Of a stretch of DNA of 6,855 nt, positions 1 through 6,338 are shown one piece after another (positions within the stretch are counted from its first letter, which is position 1; every line of letters begins with the position of its first letter). The position numbers were made by a program, and so were the translations under genes. Source of the DNA: Bacteroidota bacterium (GTDB taxonomy: Bacteria > Bacteroidota > Bacteroidia > Flavobacteriales_D > Crocinitomicaceae). The stretch spans positions 1 to 6,855 of the forward strand of contig VGMK01000115.1 in the NCBI GenBank assembly GCA_016866375.1, in the 5' to 3' direction. The notes under the pieces were generated by a model. It searched no databases. It was not told where the DNA came from and saw only the letters and a list, made by a program, of their open reading frames with translations.

Positions 1-875
1 AATTTTTCAGAAAAATTAAAGAGAATTGTTGGGATGCATCGATAAGAATTAATGAATACGAAAAGTTCAACACACAAGTACAAGTGATTTGTACCATCCC
101 TGTCATGTTCTCGTACTGGGCCAAGCCCACTGATTGCCTTGAGTTGAGCATTTTTTTAAATGATCACATTGCGGAATTAGTGAACAAATTTCCGAGGAAT
201 TACGTTGGATTAGGCACTATTCCAATGCAAGACGAACAACTTGCTATTCAAGAGCTTGAGCGCATCAAATCTATCGGACTGCGAGGAATTCAAATAGGTT
301 CTAACATTAACGATGAGAATTTAAGTGAGGTAAAATTTTTCTCAATTTTTGAAGCTTGTGAACGATTGGATCTAGCTGTTATGGTTCATCCTTGGCAAAT
401 GATGGGTTTCGAGAGTATGAAAAAATATTGGTTACCGTGGCTCGTTGGTATGCCGGCTGAATCGTCACGTGCTGCATGTTCATTAATATTCGGTGGTGTT
501 TTAGAAAAGTTACCAAACCTTCGTGTATGTTTCTCTCATGCAGGCGGTTCCTTTTTGACGACCTTAGGAAGAATTGAACATGGATATAAGAGTAGACCTG
601 ATTTGGTGGCCATTGACAATGATCGAAGTCCAAGAGAGTACTTGGGAAAATTTTGGGTCGATTGTATTACACATGACATACATGTATTGCAATACATTTT
701 AAAATTGCAAGGAGCAAAACGCGTTTGTCTCGGCACTGATTACCCTTTTCCTCTTGGCGACCTAGAAATTGGTAAATTTATTGAAGAAAGCCAATTGACA
801 ATTGAAGTAAAAGAAGATATTTTTTCTAACTCAACCCTTGAATGGTTGAAACTTCAAAAAGAACAATTTTGCTAA
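1..875 (+). CDS. ACMSD-family amidohydrolase (2-amino-3-carboxymuconate-6-semialdehyde decarboxylase), 5'-truncated by window edge
   Basis: The reading frame is open from the first complete codon (base 3) to TAA at 873-875, giving about 290 residues; a GTG at 84 lies inside conserved sequence and is not the start. The protein follows human ACMSD closely by memory: FRKIKENCW at the left edge, then PVMFSYWAKP, VGLGTIPMQ, VHPWQM, YWLPWLVGMPAE, FSHAGG and LGTDYPFPLG. Zinc-site and catalytic residues visible are His (387-389, VHPW), His (537-539, SHAGG) and Asp (738-740, GTDYP). Substrate-carboxylate arginines appear at 9-11 and 570-572. About 44 residues, including the N-terminal HxH metal ligands, lie outside. 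Known family role: zinc-dependent, cytosolic, non-oxidative decarboxylation of ACMS in the kynurenine/3-hydroxyanthranilate pathway, diverting it from quinolinate. All visible active-site residues are present, so it is probably functional. Other decarboxylating amidohydrolases are the alternative, but the identity pattern favours ACMSD. Confidence 0.93.
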   Translation, partial: FFRKIKENCWDASIRINEYEKFNTQVQVICTIPVMFSYWAKPTDCLELSIFLNDHIAELVNKFPRNYVGLGTIPMQDEQLAIQELERIKSIGLRGIQIGSNINDENLSEVKFFSIFEACERLDLAVMVHPWQMMGFESMKKYWLPWLVGMPAESSRAACSLIFGGVLEKLPNLRVCFSHAGGSFLTTLGRIEHGYKSRPDLVAIDNDRSPREYLGKFWVDCITHDIHVLQYILKLQGAKRVCLGTDYPFPLGDLEIGKFIEESQLTIEVKEDIFSNSTLEWLKLQKEQFC

Positions 876-879
876 ATTA

Positions 880-1620
880 CTAGTCGATTTCGTATTGTAA
901 TCGAATGGTAATATTAGCTGTTTTTCTACGAGATGTCGTGTTAAAGCTGCCTCCCCACTCGTATTCTTCGGATGAATTTTCAGCGGTGATTTGAAAAACT
1001 CCCATGTCTGCATTTTTAAGATTACCTAACTCACCACCACCATTTTCTGCAATTTTACCTGCCCTTTCATACGCATCTTTCGTTGCCTCTTCAATCATTT
1101 TCAACTTCAGCTCAGCCAGTTTGGTGTAATAGTATTCTGGAGCTTGAGAATTTAATTCTATTCCTGCATCAATCAATTCAGAAACTTCCCTAGAGACTTT
1201 TTCTACTAATCCCACATTTTTTGACTGCACTTTGACACTTTGTGTTATGTTGTATCCGGAAAAATAAGTGTTGCGAAGGTTTCCATTTTCATCGTACTCG
1301 TTGCTGTATTCTTTTTGAATATTAGCAGCCTCAATGATGATGTCACTATCTGCAACTCCTTTTCGTTTTAGGTAGCTTTTTAACTTATTTAAATCATTAT
1401 TTAATTCAGCGTATGCAGTTTTTAAATCTATATTTTTTCTACTGAAAGAAGAATTCCAAACAATTAAATCTGAATCAAAGGATTCTTCTCCTAAACCAAC
1501 CACACTAATTCGTGGATCGGGCTTACCTTTAGACATATAAGCACGGCCGAGAAGGTAACCTGTTAGAATAACAGCGATAGCAATCAAGATTGTGGCAATG
1601 TAGGGTTTTAAGACGTTCAT
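880..1620 (-). CDS. SIMPL-domain (DUF541, YggE-like) membrane-anchored protein
   Basis: A complete 246-residue protein from ATG (1618-1620) to TAG (880-882). Residues 8-27 form one hydrophobic helix followed by a basic stretch, so it is either an N-terminal membrane anchor or an uncleaved signal; the rest should be periplasmic. Residues ~36-245 fit the SIMPL/DUF541 fold: a VVGLGEESF opening strand, the central GYNITQSVKVQS segment, a helix rich in Ala/Glu/Lys with AYERAGKIAENGGG (184-196), and a closing MGVFQIT...WGG...NTTSRRKTANITIRLQY part. The family is widespread and its biochemical role is not settled; proposed links are to oxidative or envelope stress. No catalytic motif is visible. The stop lies 4 bases from the stop of the ACMSD-type gene, in convergent orientation. 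It is separated from the upstream receptor gene by a palindrome, so it probably has its own promoter in the AT-rich 1621-1660 stretch. The A-rich run just before the ATG replaces a Shine-Dalgarno sequence. Confidence 0.9.
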   Translation of the reverse strand: MNVLKPYIATILIAIAVILTGYLLGRAYMSKGKPDPRISVVGLGEESFDSDLIVWNSSFSRKNIDLKTAYAELNNDLNKLKSYLKRKGVADSDIIIEAANIQKEYSNEYDENGNLRNTYFSGYNITQSVKVQSKNVGLVEKVSREVSELIDAGIELNSQAPEYYYTKLAELKLKMIEEATKDAYERAGKIAENGGGELGNLKNADMGVFQITAENSSEEYEWGGSFNTTSRRKTANITIRLQYEID

Positions 1621-1660
1621 ATTCTATTTTTTTTTTAGTAAAACTATAAATAATTTAATT

Positions 1661-1688
1661 AAAATAGTTACCTCGAGGTAACTATTTT
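1661..1688 (-). terminator. Perfect 28-bp palindrome, probable intrinsic terminator of the receptor unit
   Basis: The two arms, 1661-1674 and 1675-1688, are exact reverse complements centred on CCTC|GAGG. Folded RNA would have a stem of about 12 bp with a TCGA loop. It lies 45 bases after the receptor stop codon. Read on the - strand, the end of the stem gives UUUU followed by AAUUAAAUU; read on the + strand it ends in seven U. It could therefore stop transcription in both directions, including read-through from the ACMSD-type gene. A dyad of this perfection could also be a protein-binding site upstream of the SIMPL gene, which starts 40 bases further on. Confidence 0.7.
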
Positions 1689-1732
1689 TTTATTAAGTAA
1701 GTGTTTTTTAGGGAGAGGATTAATCAGAGGAA

Positions 1733-4159
1733 TCAGAAACTACCTCTCAGTGTTACGATAAAATTTCTCCCTGGAGCGGAAATATTGCTTGCAAAATTTC
1801 GGTAATTCTGATCCAATAAATTTTCGCAAGCCAATTGCATGGTTATTTTATTGCTGAACACATAACCTACTCGTGCATTTAAAGTGTACCAACCCGGCAT
1901 TCCTTCAGGTAAGGCAAAAGCATAATTGTCCTCTCCATTTAAATTATAATCCTTAAGTAACTTCCATCCTGAATAGTTTATGAAAAACTCACTTCTAAAC
2001 TTCCCTGTGTTGTAAGTCAAGGAAAACTTTCCAAAAACAGGCGGAATGTGGTCTAGTGGGGTTAAGGAATCTTTTCCGCTAACATTTTTCTCACTCAAAA
2101 TAATCCGACCATACGTGTAATTTACCGTAGCTGTAATTCCAAAATTCTCATTAAACTGACCGTATAATGCGCCTTCAAATCCTGTAACAAAAGCTTTTCC
2201 AGCATTTATCGTAGTCATAACTTCACTCAGCTCGCCGTCATAGTTAACGGAGTCTTGACCATCAAAGGTGCCTTTCGTTACAGTTAATGCGTTGGTTAAA
2301 TAAGTGAAATAGGTATTTGCTGAAGCCGTAATCCCTTTAGTTAATTGATAGGAAATTCCTAAATCGCCGGCGTAAGAAAATTCTGCTCTCAAATTAGGAT
2401 TAGGAACAATGACTTTTCCTGGAACAGATTCGAACACTTTGGTAAGGTCATCTACATTAGGCGCGCGAAAACCTGTTGAAGCATTAATCGTCATTCTTAA
2501 TTCGCTCCATGGTATTACAATTAATCCAACATTTCCATTGACGGCTCGATAATTTTGATGGATGTCGTTGAAAGGAAACGGAAAAAATGTTTTGTCGTTA
2601 AATTTAGCATTCAAACCAACATAATTTATGCGAATTCCATCATTCACGATGAATTTGTTGTTTATTTCCCAAGTGTGTGTACCAAACATAGCGAAAGACT
2701 GCATAACAGATCCTCCGTCCGGATAACGCGTATCTAATTTTGCTGTCGTATCTGCTACAATATCCTTTTGAAAAGCTGTAGAATTTACACCGTTAAAAAA
2801 TCCATCTGCACCATAACGTACTTCATGTTGACCAATTTTCTTAAAGAAATCTGAGTTGAAGGTTATTATATTCAGTTTCTCAATTCGATGATTTAACATG
2901 GCTTTATTAAATCTTCTGTCCATCCTACTCTCTTCAATGTTCTGAATACCTAACGTTGCTCTAGCTAAATCGTAAAAACGAGTTTTAGCCTTGTGTTCAA
3001 ATGTGTAGGCACTCAATAAACGAAATTGTGGCCCATAATACCACTCTGCAAATTTTGGCTTCCCACTGCTCAATTGAGTTAATCGATCATAACGGTCAAT
3101 ATTGGAGGAATTTGACAACTGGAAATTCAAAATATGTTTTTTATCATCACCTTGTTTAATAATAAATTTTTGAAGGATGTCGTATTGCGAATATCCAGAT
3201 CCAACCTGAACATTTGTGTCTGCATTCATAATCATGGAGTCGATACCATTGATGTGTTGCACATACCACGTTCTAGCGCCAAAATTCCCAACAAACGGAC
3301 TTCGTCTAGCTCCTTGACGTAAATCATTGAATTTTGAAAAGGTGAAAGAAGTTAATGAGGCTACTTTTTTAGAACCAATTGACACATTTGCATGAGCTGA
3401 ATAACCATTTGCTGCACTGAAATAGCGCGAATAGGCTCCGCCTTTTACCAAAATTTTATCCGAAGAGCTGAATGATGGATTCTTGGTCGTAAAACTCATA
3501 ACGCCACCAATAGCGTCTGATCCATACACCACAGATCCTGGGCCGTAGAGTACTTCTACTCGATCCATAATAGAATTATCCAAGGTAATGACATTCTGAA
3601 GGTGACCGCCTCTGTAAATGGCATTGTTCATGCGAATTCCGTCTATTACGAGAAGTACCTTATTTGTTTCAAAACCACGAATTATTGGGCTCCCACCTCC
3701 AAGTTGACTTTTCTGCACGAATACATTTCCTGAATTTGCCAGCACATCTGCCGTAGAGGATTGATTCATTTGCTGTAAATCTTTGGTTCGTAAAACCTGT
3801 ATTTTTTGAGCCACGTCCTTTTTCTTTTCCTCGAAACGACTTGCAGACAAAACAACCTCTTCCATAGTGTTCGCATTTGACTGCAAATAGACTTTGAAAT
3901 TAAGTTTAGTCAATTCGTCATAGGACAAGGTTATTGTTTTGTACTCAAGGTGTCGAATTGTAAAAAAAGTCCCCGAAACAAAGGAAATTATCCCTTTTTC
4001 ATTCGAAGTAAAAACCTCTTTTTTTTCATTTGCAACTTGAACAAATGGAACGCCTTGTAAGGTTTCATTGTCTATAAGCCGCATTGTTTTTCCCTGGGCG
4101 AAGGAAAAGTCAAAAACACCCATAAATATAGCCAAATATGCTAAATGTATATTTCTCAT
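1733..4159 (-). CDS. TonB-dependent outer membrane receptor, heme/hemoglobin-receptor-like
   Basis: A complete 808-residue protein from ATG (4157-4159). Residues 1-21 are a Sec signal peptide, with likely cleavage at SFA|QG. Residues ~25-95 resemble a carboxypeptidase-regulatory-like (CarboxypepD_reg) beta domain; ~98-225 form the plug (EEVVLSASR, GGGSPIIRGFE at 154-164, VLLVIDGIRMNNAIYRGGH, VEVLYGPGSVVYGSDAIGG); ~230-808 form the beta barrel. The barrel carries FRAP (564-567) and NPNL (587-590), the paired signature of heme/hemoglobin receptors, and ends in the family's NLLDQNYRNF...APGRNF and a terminal Phe, as expected for BAM-assembled barrels. By family knowledge it imports a scarce ligand across the outer membrane using TonB energy. 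Plug His186 (RGGH) is present, but no His lies between FRAP and NPNL, so heme is not assured; a metal chelate or siderophore is possible. It sits 38 bases downstream of a small membrane protein on the same strand, an apparent operon. I see no Fur box with confidence. Confidence 0.93.
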   Translation of the reverse strand: MRNIHLAYLAIFMGVFDFSFAQGKTMRLIDNETLQGVPFVQVANEKKEVFTSNEKGIISFVSGTFFTIRHLEYKTITLSYDELTKLNFKVYLQSNANTMEEVVLSASRFEEKKKDVAQKIQVLRTKDLQQMNQSSTADVLANSGNVFVQKSQLGGGSPIIRGFETNKVLLVIDGIRMNNAIYRGGHLQNVITLDNSIMDRVEVLYGPGSVVYGSDAIGGVMSFTTKNPSFSSSDKILVKGGAYSRYFSAANGYSAHANVSIGSKKVASLTSFTFSKFNDLRQGARRSPFVGNFGARTWYVQHINGIDSMIMNADTNVQVGSGYSQYDILQKFIIKQGDDKKHILNFQLSNSSNIDRYDRLTQLSSGKPKFAEWYYGPQFRLLSAYTFEHKAKTRFYDLARATLGIQNIEESRMDRRFNKAMLNHRIEKLNIITFNSDFFKKIGQHEVRYGADGFFNGVNSTAFQKDIVADTTAKLDTRYPDGGSVMQSFAMFGTHTWEINNKFIVNDGIRINYVGLNAKFNDKTFFPFPFNDIHQNYRAVNGNVGLIVIPWSELRMTINASTGFRAPNVDDLTKVFESVPGKVIVPNPNLRAEFSYAGDLGISYQLTKGITASANTYFTYLTNALTVTKGTFDGQDSVNYDGELSEVMTTINAGKAFVTGFEGALYGQFNENFGITATVNYTYGRIILSEKNVSGKDSLTPLDHIPPVFGKFSLTYNTGKFRSEFFINYSGWKLLKDYNLNGEDNYAFALPEGMPGWYTLNARVGYVFSNKITMQLACENLLDQNYRNFASNISAPGRNFIVTLRGSF

Positions 4160-4197
4160 TTTATTTGTGTTTAGTTAAAAAATGATTCAATAAAAAA

Positions 4198-4737
4198 TCA
4201 AACTAAACACTTGGGAGGAGAAGGAGATAGCGGTAGATAAACTTCTTTAAAGTTATTCTTATATGGCTTAAGATTTAAGTTGTTCTCTTCTAAATGATAT
4301 ATGGGATTGATTGTTAAATTGTGAACGATTAAAAAAGGTTGTTGCAGAAGATGAAACCAAGAATTTAAAGGGATTTTACCCGATCCTTTAGATAAAGAGG
4401 AAGAAGTTTGTACACCTAATTGCTTGAATAATTGCGTCTCCTGAATGTCATCAATACAAGATAATCTAACTTTCCCATTCGATTCAGTTCTTTCCACGAC
4501 ATCATAAAATCTGTCATTCAATTTAAATTCGTTGCTTTTAATCCATAGTAATGACTTTTCTTGATCAGGTGTAAAATAAAATAGTTTTCGATGATTTGCT
4601 GGCACTGCTTTTTTAAGCGCCGTTTTTATTTCTTTTTTGACGTAATAATGTGAAATCTCGAAATAGGTAAAAAATCCTATAATTTGCCAGAGCATCACTG
4701 CAAAAAAACCGATAGAAACTATTCGATGCACCGTCAA
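4198..4737 (-). CDS. Uncharacterised single-pass membrane protein, partner of the TonB receptor
   Basis: A protein of about 179 residues with no function I can name. Residues ~6-27 are a strongly hydrophobic helix, followed by HYYVKKEIKTALKKA, a basic amphipathic stretch. The middle has a compact pattern: LLWIKSNEFKLNDRFYDVV (63-81), then GKVRLSCIDDIQETQLFKQL. I recognise this layout (membrane helix, YDVV, C-x-DD-x-x-E) from uncharacterised Bacteroidota proteins often encoded just before TonB-dependent receptors. The tail is proline-rich (LPLSPSPPKC) with a near-terminal Cys. The globular part is probably periplasmic. No ATG precedes the membrane helix: the candidate starts are TTG 4737, GTG 4731 and a rare ATT at 4764, which would add nine residues. 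ATG at 4695 would cut the helix in half and is unlikely. The stop lies 38 bases before the receptor start with no hairpin between, so co-transcription is likely. Confidence 0.75.
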   Translation of the reverse strand: MTVHRIVSIGFFAVMLWQIIGFFTYFEISHYYVKKEIKTALKKAVPANHRKLFYFTPDQEKSLLWIKSNEFKLNDRFYDVVERTESNGKVRLSCIDDIQETQLFKQLGVQTSSSLSKGSGKIPLNSWFHLLQQPFLIVHNLTINPIYHLEENNLNLKPYKNNFKEVYLPLSPSPPKCLV

Positions 4738-4762
4738 ATTTACTACTTTTAATGGAAATTTA

Positions 4763-5392
4763 ATGCTCCCTTCAACAACACAATTTCAAAGTAAAAAGCA
4801 TTTCCGTTATCTTTTTTGTAAGGGTACTGAGGCTTGTGCTCAAAAAAAGCTATTGGTAGCCTTGCACGGGTATGGTCAACTCATCCCCTATTTTGCTAAG
4901 AAATTTGACGGATTGGAAAAACACACATCACTACTTTTTCCCGAAGGTATGCATCGCTTTTATTTGAATGGCAATACAGGTCGCGTTGGTGCTTCGTGGA
5001 TGACAAGTGAGGAAAGGTTGATTGACATTGAAGACAACTTCATGTGGTTGACTGAATTACTGGATTACATAAAATCAAAACACGATTTTAACGAGATTAC
5101 CCTTTTAGGCTTCTCGCAAGGAGGAGCCACAGCTGCCCGATGGTACTTTAAAAAGCAATCGTGTTTTCAGCGATTAATAATGTGGGCATCTGTTTTCCCT
5201 ACAGACATAGAACAAACTGAAAAAGACGTAAATAACGGCATTTTTGTTGTTGGAAACGAGGATCCTTATTTTTCAACTAACATAGAAGGTACCTGTGAAT
5301 TTTACCGTTCAAATAAGTATGAAGTCATAAGGTTTTCCGGTGCTCATGACCTTGATTTGCCAACGCTTAAATTGCTTTACAATGAAATGTAG
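4763..5392 (+). CDS. Serine alpha/beta hydrolase (phospholipase/carboxylesterase family)
   Basis: A complete 209-residue cytoplasmic protein from ATG 4763 to TAG 5390-5392; there is no signal peptide. The catalytic triad is readable: nucleophile Ser118 in GFSQG (116-120), Asp167 in VGNEDPYF, and His195 in FSGAHDLD. HGYGQ (35-39) after the first core strand LLVALHG supplies the oxyanion-hole loop. The segment FYLNGNTGRVGASWM with ERLIDIED is typical of a Bacteroidota subgroup of the carboxylesterase/phospholipase family. Length fits the ~210-residue family norm. The family hydrolyses small carboxylic or thio-esters; the actual substrate cannot be read from sequence. It is divergent from the membrane protein gene with only 25 bases between the predicted starts, so its promoter probably lies inside that gene. 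It overlaps the following lipoprotein gene by 11 bases, implying translational coupling. Confidence 0.9.
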   Translation: MLPSTTQFQSKKHFRYLFCKGTEACAQKKLLVALHGYGQLIPYFAKKFDGLEKHTSLLFPEGMHRFYLNGNTGRVGASWMTSEERLIDIEDNFMWLTELLDYIKSKHDFNEITLLGFSQGGATAARWYFKKQSCFQRLIMWASVFPTDIEQTEKDVNNGIFVVGNEDPYFSTNIEGTCEFYRSNKYEVIRFSGAHDLDLPTLKLLYNEM

Positions 5393-6290
5393 AAAAATAA
5401 ATAATGTAGTTATTTTTATCCTTTTAGCCTGCACAAGTTGCGGACAAAAACCAAGCGACAAGAATCTCAAAGAGAATCTTGCAATAGCCAATACTAAATT
5501 ATCTGAGCATGAGTCAGAAAAAAAATCAATCAAAGATGTAATCGACACTTCCGGCATGACACTCCAAAAAAGGATTAATGTTCCTGATGGTTTTATGCGA
5601 ACGGAGGCGTTAGAAACATCATTTACAAGTCATTTAAGAAATTTACCACTAAAAAAACATGGATCATTGGTTCGAATGCACAATGGCCAATTTAAGGCTA
5701 ACGATAATGTATACGATGCTGTGATTGATTTACCAATTGGAAAAAGAGATTTACATCAATGTGCGGATGCAATCATGCGCTTAAGGGCAGAATGGTTGTG
5801 GAAAAACAAAAGGTATTCCGAAATTCATTTCAACTTCACAAGTGGATGGAGGTGCGATTACAGTGAATGGATGAAGGGCAAACGAGTTAAATTAATAAAT
5901 GGAAAACCAAGCTGGGTTCAATCCAAACCGGCATCAAATACACCTCAGGATTTGTGGTCTTATTTAGAACTTATTTTCACTTATGCTGGAACCCTTTCCT
6001 TGTCAAGAGAGTTAGTAAAAATCACACTTTCTCAAATGGAAGTGGGAGATGTTTTTATTAAAGGAGGGTCTCCTGGTCACGCAGTGTTAATCGCTGATAT
6101 GGCCATCAATACATCAAATGGCGAAAAGATATTTCTTCTTATGCAAAGTTACATGCCCGCACAAGAAATTCAATTGTTAAAGAATAACGATAATGAGAAA
6201 TTGAGTCCATGGTACAGCGAAAAACAAGCAGAGGAACTTTCTACACCTGAATGGGACTTCACTGTAAATCAATTGATGCGATTTAAGTAA
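5382..6290 (+). CDS. DUF4846-family lipoprotein, possible papain-like cysteine hydrolase
   Basis: Start chosen at ATG 5382 (302 residues) because it puts a lipoprotein signal at the N-terminus: MKCRKINN, a hydrophobic VVIFILL, then a lipobox LLAC17 (Cys20 follows in TSC). An in-frame ATG at 5340 would add 14 residues in front and spoil the signal. Residues ~22-60 are a charged linker; ~65-300 match DUF4846 by its marks PIGKRDLHQCADAIMRLRAEW (119-139), FNFTSGW, SYLELIFTYAGTLSL, GDVFIKGGSPGHAVLIADMA (222-241), LMQSYMPAQEI and SPWY (275-278). The domain's function is not established. Cys127 at the start of a helix and His233 in SPGHAVL resemble the Cys/His order of NlpC/P60-like papain-fold enzymes; this is my inference. 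It should be anchored in the outer membrane facing the periplasm or outside. Its start lies inside the end of the hydrolase gene. Confidence 0.9.
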   Translation: MKCRKINNVVIFILLACTSCGQKPSDKNLKENLAIANTKLSEHESEKKSIKDVIDTSGMTLQKRINVPDGFMRTEALETSFTSHLRNLPLKKHGSLVRMHNGQFKANDNVYDAVIDLPIGKRDLHQCADAIMRLRAEWLWKNKRYSEIHFNFTSGWRCDYSEWMKGKRVKLINGKPSWVQSKPASNTPQDLWSYLELIFTYAGTLSLSRELVKITLSQMEVGDVFIKGGSPGHAVLIADMAINTSNGEKIFLLMQSYMPAQEIQLLKNNDNEKLSPWYSEKQAEELSTPEWDFTVNQLMRFK

Positions 6291-6319
6291 AAAAAGAGCT
6301 ACTCTTTCAGCAGCTATTT
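6291..6319 (-). terminator. Probable intrinsic terminator of the thiolase gene
   Basis: Arms 6297-6303 and 6309-6315 enclose a 5-base loop. On the - strand they read AGCTGCT and AGTAGCT and pair over seven positions with one G-U wobble; after one mismatch, a further AAA/UUU extends the stem. Seven U follow (from A 6289-6295). On the + strand the wobble becomes an A-C mismatch and the U tract is weaker, so it chiefly serves the thiolase, although it sits between convergent genes and may also stop the lipoprotein transcript. Confidence 0.6.
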
Positions 6320-6338
6320 CTCGTTTATGTTGGGTTTA

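Noticed and set aside
84..86. GTG as the start of the decarboxylase gene
   Set aside because: The frame is open to the left edge, and the upstream residues (FRK...ENCW) match ACMSD, so the true start is outside the window.
884..904. Hairpin TCGATT/AATCGA as a terminator
   Set aside because: Six-base AT-rich stem with a 9-base loop and no T tract on either strand.
379..1013. Three small - strand open frames (379-633, 536-736, 831-1013)
   Set aside because: They lie over the ACMSD-type gene or the end of the SIMPL gene, have no recognisable domain and are shadows of clearly conserved proteins.
2555..3322. Two + strand open frames (2555-2737, 3134-3322) inside the receptor gene
   Set aside because: They are antisense to conserved barrel sequence and have no domain or signal; chance open frames.
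4201..4212. C-terminal KCLV of the membrane protein as a lipidation-like motif
   Set aside because: Only two residues follow the Cys, so it is not a CaaX box, and bacteria do not use that pathway for their own proteins.
5340..5342. ATG as the start of the lipoprotein
   Set aside because: It would put 14 non-hydrophobic residues before the signal peptide and extend the overlap with the hydrolase; ATG 5382 gives a proper lipoprotein signal.
5309..5557. 82-residue - strand open frame over the hydrolase/lipoprotein junction
   Set aside because: It is antisense to two well-supported genes and its sequence shows no recognisable motif.
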